64,000 nucleotides of DNA, from positions 362,680-426,679 of the forward strand of contig NZ_JAOWLA010000001.1 in assembly GCF_025751575.1 (NCBI RefSeq). Direction: 5' to 3'. Source of the stretch: Albidovulum sediminicola. Its GTDB lineage: Bacteria; Pseudomonadota; Alphaproteobacteria; Rhodobacterales; Rhodobacteraceae. Both the position numbers and the translations under genes were made by a program. The notes below the pieces were generated by a model. That model saw only the letters and a list, made by a program, of their open reading frames with translations, did not search any database and was not told the origin of the DNA. Of this stretch, positions 25,022 through 34,209 are shown piece by piece. How positions within the stretch are numbered: position 1 is the stretch's first letter; the number at the start of each line of letters is the position of its first letter.

Positions 25022-25900
25022 TCAGCCACCCCGCGCCTCTGCCCGCAGCGCGGGGGCACGGAAATGGTCCCTAAGGATCTGGAACAGGCGGCGCTGGACC
25101 GCCCGGTGGCGCTGACGCTGGTTGACGCCGACGAAGACCGCCTGGGGGATCGGCTGGGCATCTATGACCCTGCGGCAGACGCCTTCGACCGCCAGTTCCC
25201 CGGCAGAGTCGCGCAAGACATAGGCGCTGCCGCCCATCGTCCGCATCAGGCTGACCATGGCCGCATTCTGTCCGATCGACAGCGTCGCCGTCGCCAGAGC
25301 CGGGTGCAATGCCGCGTGGGCGTGGGGGATCGCATCGGAAAAATGCGGCAGGATGTAGGTTTCCCGGCGCACCTCCTCCAGCCGGTCGGTCTCGGTCGAG
25401 ACCATCTCATAGGTGATCTCCCCGATCGGCTCGAAATAGAGATCGGGGTGGAAGCGGGGCGAAAAGAGGATGGCCAGATCCTCCGCCCCGGTCGTCAGGT
25501 CGGCGCACATCTGGGTCGAATAGTCGGCCTCGAAGAAGAAGGAGGTGTCGGGAAGGGCCGCCCGGAAGGCCCGGATCAGATCGGAAAAGTGGCTGCCGAC
25601 AAGGTCGTGCTGGATGCCAATGCGCACGGTCGCGGCCCGCCCGCCGCTTTGGCTGATGGCGTGGCGCGCCTCGGCCCAGCCCAGCCGCAGGCTGCGCGCG
25701 TGCGGCTCGAACCGCATCCCCTGTAGCGTCAGGGCCGTTCCCGCGCGGGACCGGATGAAAAGACGCTGGCCGACGGCGGTTTCCAAGGCCTTGACCCGGC
25801 CGGAGATCGTGGACTGCGTGACGCCCAGCCGCTCGGCCGTGCGGTTGAAGCTGCGCGTCTCGCAAAGGTCGAGGAAGGTGTCGATCAGTTCGATCTGCAT
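25022..25900 (-). CDS. LysR-family transcriptional regulator
   Basis: A 292-residue LysR regulator. The N-terminal winged HTH covers about residues 1-60 (FLDLCETRSFNRTAERLGVTQSTISGRVKALE), followed by the effector-binding domain starting near TVRIGIQHDL. Its ATG overlaps the stop of the isochorismatase-like gene as TGATG, so both come from one transcript and regulator output is coupled to the enzyme. The pair is divergent from the DMGDH-like operon, and a perfect LysR-type T-N11-A dyad lies between them. It probably controls both directions in response to a metabolite of that pathway. Confidence 0.93.
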   Translation of the reverse strand: MQIELIDTFLDLCETRSFNRTAERLGVTQSTISGRVKALETAVGQRLFIRSRAGTALTLQGMRFEPHARSLRLGWAEARHAISQSGGRAATVRIGIQHDLVGSHFSDLIRAFRAALPDTSFFFEADYSTQMCADLTTGAEDLAILFSPRFHPDLYFEPIGEITYEMVSTETDRLEEVRRETYILPHFSDAIPHAHAALHPALATATLSIGQNAAMVSLMRTMGGSAYVLRDSAGELAVEGVCRRVIDAQPIPQAVFVGVNQRQRHRAVQRRLFQILRDHFRAPALRAEARGG

Positions 25901-26478
25901 CAGAGCGTCAGCCCCGCAGGCAGCGCGCCAGCCAACATCGGCTTGACGCGCGCCAGCGTTTGCAGGTCGCGGACCCATTCGTAATAGATGCCCTTGACGG
26001 TTGAGATCTGGACGCCGGCGCCGCGCATCCGTTCCAGCCCCGCCGGATGACAGGCGCCGGGCGCGCCCGTGGCGTCCGTGAGCGCGGCCACGCGATACCC
26101 CACGCCGATAAGGCCCAGCGCCGATTGGGCGACGCAGACATCGGTTTCCAGCCCGGCGAGGACGACCTCCGCCCGGCGGTGCGCGGCGATGCCGGCAAGG
26201 ATGCCGGCCTGCCCCGCGAGGCCGAAGACCTGCTTGTCGTGAATGACCGTCCCCTCGGGCAGCGCCGCCGCGACCGCGTCAACGGGCGGGCCGTTGGCCG
26301 CGATGTCCTCCGCCATGGCGACGACGGGAACCCCCAGCGCGACGGCCGCCCGGATCAGCCAGCAGATTCGCCCGACGAGCGGTGCCCGCTCCGCCTCGGG
26401 CAGTTTATCGAGGAAGACCGACTGCACGTCGATCACCGCCAGAACCGAGCGATCACGGGAAAAAAGCAGGTCTTGCAT
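25900..26478 (-). CDS. Isochorismatase-superfamily (nicotinamidase/carbamoylsarcosine-type) hydrolase
   Basis: A 192-residue cysteine hydrolase. The catalytic triad can be read: Asp in AVIDVQ, Lys in HDKQVFG and Cys in ETDVCVAQSALGL. The family hydrolyses amides and carbamoyl groups (nicotinamide, N-carbamoylsarcosine, ureidoacrylate) or isochorismate; substrate cannot be assigned from sequence alone. The Met at 26478 has AAGAGGA seven bases upstream; earlier in-frame Mets would place the putative LysR operator inside the gene. Its position opposite sarcosine/dimethylglycine-type dehydrogenases and a hydantoinase-A-like protein makes an N-carbamoyl amine a reasonable guess. Confidence 0.85.
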   Translation of the reverse strand: MQDLLFSRDRSVLAVIDVQSVFLDKLPEAERAPLVGRICWLIRAAVALGVPVVAMAEDIAANGPPVDAVAAALPEGTVIHDKQVFGLAGQAGILAGIAAHRRAEVVLAGLETDVCVAQSALGLIGVGYRVAALTDATGAPGACHPAGLERMRGAGVQISTVKGIYYEWVRDLQTLARVKPMLAGALPAGLTL

Positions 26479-26490
26479 CGCAATCCTCTT

Positions 26491-26505
26491 ATCGGACATT
26501 CCGAT
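26491..26505. promoter_or_regulatory. LysR-type operator candidate (ATCGG-N5-CCGAT)
   Basis: A perfect 5-bp inverted repeat with a 5-bp spacer, ATCGGACATTCCGAT, which contains the classical T-N11-A LysR core. It lies 13 bases upstream of the isochorismatase-like start and about 80 bases upstream of the first DMGDH-like gene, in an AT-richer stretch (TTAATAATTG) suited to promoters. The LysR gene in the same transcript is the obvious binding protein. Confidence 0.6.
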
Positions 26506-26586
26506 TAATAATTGCGTTTCAAGCGAATTGAAAGAGGTGGGGCAGATCGTGATACTCGCGCCCGAAACGACCCCCGGGAGCAAAGC

Positions 26587-29031
26587 ATGAGCGGTATACC
26601 TTCGACAGCAAGAGTGGTGATCATCGGGGGAGGCGCCGTCGGGGTTTCATCGCTGTATCACCTGGCCAAGGCGGGCTGGACCGACTGCGTGCTTCTGGAA
26701 AAGAACGAACTGACCGCCGGCTCCACCTGGCACGCGGCAGGCAACGTGCCGACCTTTTCGACCTCGTGGTCGCTGATGAACATGCAGCGCTATTCGACCG
26801 AGCTTTACCGCGGACTCGGCGCGGCGGTCGACTATCCGATGAACTACCATGTCACCGGCTCGATCCGGCTCGCCCATTCGAAGGAGCGGATGCAGGAATT
26901 CGAACGCGCCAAGGGCATGGGCCGCTACCAGGGCATGGATATCGAGGTCCTGGGCGTTGACGAGATCAAGGGCAAGTACCCCTTCCTCGAAACGCACGAC
27001 CTGAAGGGCGCGCTTTACGACCCGGCGGATGGCGACATCGACCCGGCGCAGTTGACCCAGGCGCTGGCCAAGGGCGCGCGCGACATGGGGGCGACGATCC
27101 TGCGCTTTACCCCCGCCACCGGCGTCAGCCGCGAGAACGGCGAATGGATCGTTCATACCGAAAAGGGCGACATCCGCTGCGAATATGTCGTCAACGCCGC
27201 CGGCTATTACGCGCAGCGCGTGGGCGAGTGGTTCAAGCCTTATGGCGGGCGCACGGTGCCGATGATGGTGATGTCGCACCAGTACCTGTTGTCCGAACCC
27301 GTCCCCGAGCTTGAGGCCTGGTCGAAGGAAAGCGGCCGCAAGCTGCCGCTTCTGCGCGACGTCGACACCTCCTACTACCTGCGGCAGGAAAAGACGGGCT
27401 TCAACCTCGGCCCCTATGAGCGCAACTGCAAGGCGCATTGGGTGACGCCCGACGACCCCTTCCCGGAGGACTTCAGCTTCCAGCTCTATCCCGACGATCT
27501 GGACCGTCTTGAGTTCTACATCGAAGACGCGATGGCCCGTGTGCCGCTTCTGGGCACCGCTGGCATCTCCCGCGTCATCAACGGCCCGATCCCCTATGCC
27601 CCCGACGGAAACCCGCTGATCGGCCCCATGCCCGGCGTCCCGAACGCGTTCGAGGCCTGCGTCTTCACCTTCGGCATCGCGCAGGGCGGCGGTGCGGGCA
27701 AGGTGCTGGCCGAGTGGATCACCGAGGGCTGCACGGAATGGGACATGTGGTCCTGCGACCCGCGCCGCTACACCGACTACACCGACCGGGATTACTGCAT
27801 CGAGAAGGGCAAGGAGGTCTATGGCCACGAATACGCCATGCACTTCCCCTGGCATCGCTGGCCCGCCGCGCCCGACCGCAAGCTCTCGCCGGTCCATGAC
27901 AAGGTCAAGGCACTGGGCGGCCAGTTCGGCGCCTACAACGGCTGGGAACGCGCGAACTGGTTCGCGCAACCGGGCGACGACACCTCGGAAGAAGCGACCC
28001 AGACCTGGAACCGCGCCGGCCCGTGGGAGGCCCGCATCCGCGAGGAATGCGAGGCGGTCCGCGACGGCGTGGGCGTCCTGAACCTGCCGGGCTTCTCGCG
28101 CTTCGACCTTTCGGGCGCGGGGGCGGCGGACTGGCTGCGCGGCATGATCGCAGGTGCGCTTCCCAAAGTCGGGCGCATGAACCTGGGCTACTTCCCCGAC
28201 AAGCGCGGCCGCATCCTGACCGAGATGTCGATCCTGCGTCACGGCGAGGATGAGTTTACCCTGATCACGGCCGCCACCGCGCAGTGGCACGACGGCGAAC
28301 ACCTGCGCCAGAACCTCGCCCCCGGCCTGACGCTGACGGACCGCACGGTCGAGTTCGACACGCTGATCGTCTCGGGCCCCAAGGCGCGCGATCTTTTCGC
28401 CGCGATCGGCGAGGCCGACCTGTCGCTGCCCTGGCTCTCGATCCAGTCCGCGAGCGTCGCGGGACGGCCTGCGATGCTGGCGCGCGTCAGCTTCGCCGGG
28501 GAACTCGGGTGGGAGGTCCACGCCAAGGTTGCCGACATGCCCGCGATCTATGACGCGGTTCTGGGGCAGGGCGCGAAACCCTTCGGCATGTGGGCGCTGA
28601 ATTCGCTGCGCCTGGAAAAGGGCTACCGCGCCTGGAAGGGCGATCTTTCGACCGACTACAGCCTGCTGGAGGGTGGGCTCGACCGGTTCATCAAGTTCGA
28701 CAAGCCGCAGGACTTCCCCGGCAAGGCCGCACTTCTGGCCGAAAAGCAGCGTGGATCGAAAAAGCGCTTCGTGACGCTTGTCGTGGACGCGGGCGAGGCG
28801 GACGCGCCCTACATGTCGACACTTTGGCATGACGGCGCCGTGGTCGGGGAGACGACCTCGGGCGGATGGGGTTACCGGGTGGGCAAGTCGATCGCGCTGG
28901 GGATGCTGCGCGCCGACCTGGCCCAGCCGGGGACCGAGATCGCGGTCGAGATCTATGGCGAGCGCCGCCGCGCGGTCGTGCAGGAAGACCAGCCGCTCTG
29001 GGACCCGGAAAATGCCCGCATCCGCGCCTGA
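26587..29031 (+). CDS. Dimethylglycine/sarcosine dehydrogenase-like flavoprotein with GcvT domain (paralog 1)
   Basis: An 814-residue protein in two parts. The N-terminal DAO-type domain has ARVVIIGGGAVGVSSLYHL for FAD and TAGSTWHAAG, whose His corresponds to the residue that carries covalent FAD in dimethylglycine and sarcosine dehydrogenases. From about residue 430 (GWERANWF) a GcvT-like domain follows that in relatives binds tetrahydrofolate and captures the released one-carbon unit. It should oxidatively N-demethylate an amine; the substrate is not known. It is the first gene of a plus-strand operon and ends ARIRA. The second paralog of identical length follows after 72 bases. Confidence 0.92.
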   Translation: MSGIPSTARVVIIGGGAVGVSSLYHLAKAGWTDCVLLEKNELTAGSTWHAAGNVPTFSTSWSLMNMQRYSTELYRGLGAAVDYPMNYHVTGSIRLAHSKERMQEFERAKGMGRYQGMDIEVLGVDEIKGKYPFLETHDLKGALYDPADGDIDPAQLTQALAKGARDMGATILRFTPATGVSRENGEWIVHTEKGDIRCEYVVNAAGYYAQRVGEWFKPYGGRTVPMMVMSHQYLLSEPVPELEAWSKESGRKLPLLRDVDTSYYLRQEKTGFNLGPYERNCKAHWVTPDDPFPEDFSFQLYPDDLDRLEFYIEDAMARVPLLGTAGISRVINGPIPYAPDGNPLIGPMPGVPNAFEACVFTFGIAQGGGAGKVLAEWITEGCTEWDMWSCDPRRYTDYTDRDYCIEKGKEVYGHEYAMHFPWHRWPAAPDRKLSPVHDKVKALGGQFGAYNGWERANWFAQPGDDTSEEATQTWNRAGPWEARIREECEAVRDGVGVLNLPGFSRFDLSGAGAADWLRGMIAGALPKVGRMNLGYFPDKRGRILTEMSILRHGEDEFTLITAATAQWHDGEHLRQNLAPGLTLTDRTVEFDTLIVSGPKARDLFAAIGEADLSLPWLSIQSASVAGRPAMLARVSFAGELGWEVHAKVADMPAIYDAVLGQGAKPFGMWALNSLRLEKGYRAWKGDLSTDYSLLEGGLDRFIKFDKPQDFPGKAALLAEKQRGSKKRFVTLVVDAGEADAPYMSTLWHDGAVVGETTSGGWGYRVGKSIALGMLRADLAQPGTEIAVEIYGERRRAVVQEDQPLWDPENARIRA

Positions 29032-29103
29032 CCGCCCCTGCCGTGACGCGCGCGCCCGGTGGCGCGCGCCCTTCCCTCTTTTCGCCTTCAAGGAGCCCGC
29101 GAA

Positions 29104-31548
29104 ATGACCTCCCTTCCCACCCAGGCCCGCGTGGTCATCATCGGCGGCGGCGTCGTCGGATGCTCGGTCGCCTATCATCTGACCAAGCTCGGCTGGAAGG
29201 ACGTGGTGCTGCTGGAGCGCAAGCAGCTGACCTGTGGCACCACCTGGCACGCGGCTGGCCTGATCGGCCAGCTCAGGGCCTCGGCCAACATGACGCGGCT
29301 CGCCAAGTATTCCGCCGACCTCTACCGCGGGCTGGAGGCCGAGACCGGCCTTGCGACGGGCGTGCGGACCGTCGGCTCGATCTCGGTCGCGCTGACCGAG
29401 GCGCGCAAGGAGGAGCTGTTCCGCTCCGCCTCCATGGCGCGGGCCTTCGGCGTTCCGGTCGAGGAGATGTCGCCGCAGGAGGTGAAGGAACGCTACGCGC
29501 ATCTGAACATCGACGGCGTGAAGGCGGGCGTCTGGCTGCCGACCGACGGGCAGGGCGACCCGGCGAACATCGCGTTGGCGCTGGCCAAGGGCGCGCGCCA
29601 GCGCGGCGCCCTTGTCGTCGAGGGCGTCAAGGTCACCGGTATCGCGGTCGAGGGGCGGCGCGCGAAGTCGGTCGCCTGGCAAATGGGCGGGGACAGCGGC
29701 ACCATCGCGGCCGATCACGTCGTCAACTGCGCCGGCATGTGGGGCCATGAGGTCGGCCGCATGGCCGGCGTCAACGTGCCGCTGCACGCCTGCGAACACT
29801 TCTACATCGTGACGGAGCCGATCCCGGGCCTCACCCAGATGCCGGTGCTGCGGGTGCCCGACGAATGCGCCTACTACAAGGAAGATGCCGGCAAATACCT
29901 GCTGGGCGCGTTCGAGCCGAACGCCAAGCCCTGGGGCATGAAAGGCATCCCCGAGGACTTCTGCTTCGACCAGCTGCCCGAGGATTTCGACCACTTCGAA
30001 CCGATCCTGGAGCGCGCCGTGAACCGCCTGCCGATGCTGGCGGAGGCAGGCATCCACACCTTCTTCAACGGCCCCGAGAGCTTTACCCCCGACGACGCCT
30101 ATAACCTGGGCCTGTCGCTGGAGGTCGACAACTACTGGGTCGCGGCCGGCTTCAACTCCATCGGCATCCAGTCGGCGGGCGGCGCGGGCATGGCGCTGGC
30201 GCAGTGGATGGAGACGGGTGAAAAGCCCTTTGACCTCGGCGACGTGGACGTGGCGCGCAACCAGCCCTTCCAGGGCAACCGGCATTACCTGTTCGAACGG
30301 TCAAAGGAGACGCTGGGCCTGCTTTACGCCAACCACTTCCCCTATCGCCAGAAGGCCACCGCGCGCGGCGTGCGCCGGACGCCCTTCCACGGGCACCTGG
30401 ACGCGCAGGGCGCCGTCTTCGGCGAGATCGGCGGCTGGGAACGCGCGAACTGGTTCGCGGCACCGGGCCAGGAGCGCGAATACCGCTACAGCTGGGGCCC
30501 GCAGAACTGGTTCGCGAACCAGGCGGCGGAACACAACGCGGTGCGCACCAATGTCGGCATGTACGACATGTCCTCCTTCGGCAAGATCCGGGTCGAGGGG
30601 CGCGACGCGGAGGCCTTCCTGAACCATATCTGCGGCGCCGACATGTCGGTTGCGGCGGGCAAGATCGTCTATACGCAGTTCCTGAACGCCGCCGGCGGGA
30701 TCGAGGCCGACGTGACCGTGACGCGGCTCTCCGAGACCGCCTATCTGGTCGTCACGCCCGCGGTGACGCGGCCCAAGGACCAGGCATGGATGTGGCGGCA
30801 CATCGGCGATTTCAACGTCGTCCTGACCGACGTGACAGCGGGCGAAGGCGTTCTGGCGGTCATGGGGCCGAATGCCCGCAAGCTGATGCAGGCGGTCAGC
30901 CCCAACGATTTCTCGAACGATGCCAACCCGTTCGGCACCGCGCAGGAGATCGAGATCGGCATGGGCCTCGCCCGGGCGCACCGGGTGTCCTACGTCGGTG
31001 AACTGGGGTGGGAAGTATATATCTCCTCCGACATGGCGGGTCATGTGTTCGAGACGCTCTGGGGGGCGGGACAGGACCTGGGCCTGAAGCTCTGCGGCAT
31101 GCACATGATGGACAGTTGCCGGATCGAGAAGGCGTTCCGCCACTTCGGCCACGACATCACCTGCGAGGATCATGTTCTCGAAGCCGGGCTGGGCTTTGCG
31201 GTGAAGACCTCGAAGCCGGGGTTCATCGGCCGCGACGCGGTGCTGCGCAAGAAGGAGGCCGGGCTGGACCGCCGGATGGTGCAGTTCCGCCTGAGCGAGC
31301 CGGGGGTGATGGTTTATCACAACGAGCCCGTGATCCGCGACGGCAAGATCGTCAGCCACCTGACCTCGGGCGCCTACGGGCATCACCTGGGCGCGGCCAT
31401 CGGCATGGGCTACCTGCCCTGCAAGGGCGAGAGCGCGGCGGAGATCCTGGGGTCGAGCTACGAGGTCGAGGTCGCCGGGCGGCGGGTTCGGGCCAAGGCC
31501 TCGCTGGCCCCGATGTATGATCCCAAGGGCGAGCGCGTGCGCGCCTGA
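29104..31548 (+). CDS. Dimethylglycine/sarcosine dehydrogenase-like flavoprotein with GcvT domain (paralog 2)
   Basis: Also 814 residues, with the same architecture as the preceding gene but clearly diverged. FAD motif ARVVIIGGGVVGCSVAYHL, covalent-flavin-type motif TCGTTWHAAG, GWERANWF at the domain junction, and a GcvT C-terminus including SYVGELGWEVYI and LTSGAYGHHLGAAIGMGYL. Having two different enzymes of this family in tandem suggests two successive N-demethylations (for example dimethylated to monomethylated to free amine) or two substrates. It ends with ERVRA, the same terminal pattern as paralog 1. A GC hairpin and a dispersed element follow the stop. Confidence 0.92.
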   Translation: MTSLPTQARVVIIGGGVVGCSVAYHLTKLGWKDVVLLERKQLTCGTTWHAAGLIGQLRASANMTRLAKYSADLYRGLEAETGLATGVRTVGSISVALTEARKEELFRSASMARAFGVPVEEMSPQEVKERYAHLNIDGVKAGVWLPTDGQGDPANIALALAKGARQRGALVVEGVKVTGIAVEGRRAKSVAWQMGGDSGTIAADHVVNCAGMWGHEVGRMAGVNVPLHACEHFYIVTEPIPGLTQMPVLRVPDECAYYKEDAGKYLLGAFEPNAKPWGMKGIPEDFCFDQLPEDFDHFEPILERAVNRLPMLAEAGIHTFFNGPESFTPDDAYNLGLSLEVDNYWVAAGFNSIGIQSAGGAGMALAQWMETGEKPFDLGDVDVARNQPFQGNRHYLFERSKETLGLLYANHFPYRQKATARGVRRTPFHGHLDAQGAVFGEIGGWERANWFAAPGQEREYRYSWGPQNWFANQAAEHNAVRTNVGMYDMSSFGKIRVEGRDAEAFLNHICGADMSVAAGKIVYTQFLNAAGGIEADVTVTRLSETAYLVVTPAVTRPKDQAWMWRHIGDFNVVLTDVTAGEGVLAVMGPNARKLMQAVSPNDFSNDANPFGTAQEIEIGMGLARAHRVSYVGELGWEVYISSDMAGHVFETLWGAGQDLGLKLCGMHMMDSCRIEKAFRHFGHDITCEDHVLEAGLGFAVKTSKPGFIGRDAVLRKKEAGLDRRMVQFRLSEPGVMVYHNEPVIRDGKIVSHLTSGAYGHHLGAAIGMGYLPCKGESAAEILGSSYEVEVAGRRVRAKASLAPMYDPKGERVRA

Positions 31549-31556
31549 GGCGGCGG

Positions 31557-31604
31557 CCGGGGGCCCTGCCCCCGGACCCCCGGAGTATTTGAACCAGAAT
31601 GAAA
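31557..31604 (+). repeat. Dispersed intergenic element, copy 2, with GC hairpin
   Basis: Directly after the stop of DMGDH-like paralog 2, an 8-bp perfect stem CCGGGGGC-CCT-GCCCCCGG is followed by CCCCCGGAGTATTTG and CCAGAATGAAAG. The second part matches the element downstream of the XRE-cupin gene at 44387-44416. Possible roles are transcription attenuation or RNA processing between operon genes. Confidence 0.6.
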
Positions 31605-31629
31605 GCCGGGCGCTTTCGGGAGAGACGAA

Positions 31630-33195
31630 ATGTCGGATGATGCTCAGAATTGTGCGCCCCAGCGGGCGGCACGGGCTGCACGGGCAGGCGGGCGCGAGGC
31701 GCGCCGGGCGATGCGGGCCGCGCCGCTGGCGGAAAACATCCGCCCCGTGCGGGCGGGGCTGGAGGGCGGGCAATACCGACCGCTGACGGAGGCGGGCATG
31801 GCGCGCATCCACCAGGCCGCGCTTGAGGCGCTGGAGGTGATCGGGCTGGCGAACGCCCCCGCATCGGGCGTGGAGGCGATGACCCGCGCGGGCGCCATCC
31901 TGGGCGAGGACGGCCGCCTGCGCTTTCCGCGCGCGCTGGTCGAGGACATGCTGGCCGTGGCCGCACGCGACATCACGCTTCATGCGCGCGATCCGAAGTA
32001 TGACCTGCACCTGTCCGGGAGCAAGGTGCATTTCGGCACCGCCGGCGCGGCGGTCCATATCGTCGATCTGGAGACGAACACATACCGTGATTCCACGGCG
32101 CAGGATCTTTATGACGCGGCGCGGATCACCCATAATCTCGACAACGTCCATTTCTTCCAGCGCGCGATGGTCTGCCGCGACGTGCTCGACAACTACGAGA
32201 TGGACATGAACACGATCTATGCCTGCTGTGCAGGCACGACCAAGCATGTCGGCACCTCCTTCAGCGATCCGTCGCATGTCGAGGGGTGCATGGAACTGAT
32301 CCACACCATCGCGGGCGGAGAGGAGAAGTGGCGCGCGCGTCCCTTCATCTCGAACTCCAACTGTTTCGTCGTGCCGCCGATGAAGTTCGCCGAGGAAAGC
32401 TGCGTCACGATGGAGAAGCTGATCCACGCGGGCATGCCGGTGCTGCTCTTGTCAGCCGGGCAGGCCGGGGCGACGGCGCCCGCGCCGATCGCGCTGGCGA
32501 TCGTGCAGGCGGTCGCGGAGTGCCTGGCGGGCGTGGTCTATGTGAACGCGATCAAGCCGGGGCATCCGGCGGTCTTCGGGACCTGGCCCTTCGTCAGCGA
32601 CCTGCGGACCGGGGCTATGTCGGGCGGTAGCGCCGAGCAAGCGCTTCTGAGCGCGGGTTGCGCCCAGATGCACCGGTTCTACAACCTGCCCGGCGGTGCG
32701 GCCGCCGGCATCTCGGACGCGAAGCTGCCGGATATGCAGGCGGGCTGGGAGCAGGCCATCACCAACACGCTGGCCGGGCTTTCGGGTCTGAACATGGTCT
32801 ATGAATCGGTGGGCATGCACGCCTCGCTTCTGGGTTTCTGCCTGGAGTCGCTGGTTCTTGGCGACGACATCCTGGGCCAGGTGCTGCGCTGCGTGCGTGG
32901 CATCGACGTGACCGAGGATTCGACCTCGATCGAGGCCATGAAGGAGGTCTGCCTGGGCGGGCCGGGACACTACCTGGGCTCGGGCCAGACGCTGAGCCTG
33001 ATGCAGACCGAATATATCTATCCCGCGGTCGGCAACCGGATGAGTCCGAAGGAATGGGTTGAGGCCGGCCGGCCGATGCTTCTGGACCAGGCGATCCGCC
33101 GCAAGAACGAGATCCTGGCCTCTGCCGGGTGCCAGGTCGCGCCCGATCTGGACCGGGCGATCCGCGCCAGGTTCAAGATGTATTTCAACGACTAA
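31630..33195 (+). CDS. MttB-superfamily (trimethylamine/glycine-betaine methyltransferase-like) protein
   Basis: A 521-residue member of the MttB superfamily, recognisable from RPLTEAGMARIHQAALEALEVIG, the central SDPSHVEGCMELIHTIAGGEEKWRARP and the long TIM-barrel part with SAGCAQMHRFYNLPGG. The classical trimethylamine enzyme has an in-frame amber codon for pyrrolysine; here the frame is uninterrupted, so it belongs to the non-pyrrolysine group that includes glycine-betaine-type methyltransferases. These enzymes normally hand a methyl group to a corrinoid protein. No corrinoid protein or reactivase gene is in the window. Immediately upstream are the two DMGDH-like genes, so it probably acts on a methylated quaternary amine or betaine. 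Confidence 0.9.
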   Translation: MSDDAQNCAPQRAARAARAGGREARRAMRAAPLAENIRPVRAGLEGGQYRPLTEAGMARIHQAALEALEVIGLANAPASGVEAMTRAGAILGEDGRLRFPRALVEDMLAVAARDITLHARDPKYDLHLSGSKVHFGTAGAAVHIVDLETNTYRDSTAQDLYDAARITHNLDNVHFFQRAMVCRDVLDNYEMDMNTIYACCAGTTKHVGTSFSDPSHVEGCMELIHTIAGGEEKWRARPFISNSNCFVVPPMKFAEESCVTMEKLIHAGMPVLLLSAGQAGATAPAPIALAIVQAVAECLAGVVYVNAIKPGHPAVFGTWPFVSDLRTGAMSGGSAEQALLSAGCAQMHRFYNLPGGAAAGISDAKLPDMQAGWEQAITNTLAGLSGLNMVYESVGMHASLLGFCLESLVLGDDILGQVLRCVRGIDVTEDSTSIEAMKEVCLGGPGHYLGSGQTLSLMQTEYIYPAVGNRMSPKEWVEAGRPMLLDQAIRRKNEILASAGCQVAPDLDRAIRARFKMYFND

Positions 33196-33219
33196 ACCCA
33201 GCTGCAAACGGGACGCATC

Positions 33220-34119
33220 ATGCATTACGCCTATATCGGCCTCGGAAACCTCGGCGCCAGCTGCGCCGCCTGCCTGCGGCGGGCGGGCTTTGAACTGACC
33301 GTCTTCGACCTGAACCGGGCGGTGGCGGAGCCGCTGATCGCGGCGGGCGCGCATTGGGCCGACAGCGCGGCCGATGCCGCCGCGGCCGCCGATCACGTGA
33401 TCACCTGCCTGCCCTCTCCGGCCGTGACGGAAAAGGTGCTGGACCAGATCCTGCCGGCGATGAAGCCCGGTGCGACTTGGATCGAGATGTCGACGCTGGG
33501 GCGTGACGACGTTCTGGCCTTTGCCAAGGTGGCGGAGGCGCGCGGCGTGCGGATGCTCGAACTGCCCGTCACTGGCGGCGTGCATCTGGCCGCGCGCGGC
33601 GAGATCACAATGCTGCCGGGGGGCGACAAGGACCTGGTCGATCTGCACTGGAAAGCGTTTGAGGCGATGGGCGATCGGATCTTCCACATGGGTCCCTTGG
33701 GGTCGTCCTCGATCATCAAGGTCATCACCAACATGCTGGCCTTCATCCACCTCAAGGCCTGTTCCGAGGCGCTGATGCTGGCCAAGCGCGGGGGGTTGGA
33801 CCTCGGGCAGGCCTGGCATGCGATCCAGGCGTCTTCCGGCAACTCCTTCGTGCATGAGACCGAGGGCGCGCTGATCCTGAACGGGTCCTACGACATCGCC
33901 TTCGATATCGACCTGGCGCTGAAGGATCTTGGCTTCGCGCTGGGCTTCGGGAAGGAGTTCGGGGTGCCGCTGGACCTCGCCAGCATGACGAACCAGACCT
34001 ATGTCGCGGCGAAGGCGGCTTACGGCGGCAAGGCGCAGTCGCCGATGATCGCAAAGCTGCTTGAGGACCTTCTGGGCACCGATCTGCGCGCTCCGGGCTT
34101 CCCGGCGCGGCTTGAGTGA
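33220..34119 (+). CDS. NAD(P)-dependent 3-hydroxyisobutyrate-dehydrogenase-family protein
   Basis: A 299-residue beta-hydroxyacid dehydrogenase. The N-terminus has YIGLGNLGASCAACLRRAGF as the dinucleotide fold, the substrate-binding motif appears as ELPVTGGVHLAARGEITML, and the catalytic Lys is in SSSIIKVITNMLAF. The C-terminal all-helical domain has the expected IDLALKDLGFALGF. The family oxidises or reduces 3-hydroxy acids, tartronate semialdehyde and related compounds. It lies 24 bases after the MttB-like gene and so is probably in the same operon, acting on a hydroxy-acid intermediate or side product. Confidence 0.9.
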   Translation: MHYAYIGLGNLGASCAACLRRAGFELTVFDLNRAVAEPLIAAGAHWADSAADAAAAADHVITCLPSPAVTEKVLDQILPAMKPGATWIEMSTLGRDDVLAFAKVAEARGVRMLELPVTGGVHLAARGEITMLPGGDKDLVDLHWKAFEAMGDRIFHMGPLGSSSIIKVITNMLAFIHLKACSEALMLAKRGGLDLGQAWHAIQASSGNSFVHETEGALILNGSYDIAFDIDLALKDLGFALGFGKEFGVPLDLASMTNQTYVAAKAAYGGKAQSPMIAKLLEDLLGTDLRAPGFPARLE

Positions 34120-34209
34120 TCGCGAAGCGACAAAATCGGTCGCGGACCGGACTGCAACCCGTGTTGGCCCGGTGCATCAGGGCACTGGCCGTGACCGGGG
34201 GGAACTAGC

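Noticed and set aside
26647..30285. A 1,212-codon open frame on the minus strand across the DMGDH-like genes
   Set aside because: It is antisense to two strongly recognised genes, has the His/Arg/Gly-rich composition typical of GC-rich shadow frames and no domain similarity.
31630..33195. Pyrrolysine-dependent trimethylamine methyltransferase
   Set aside because: No in-frame amber codon is present, so the pyrrolysine-type enzyme is excluded.
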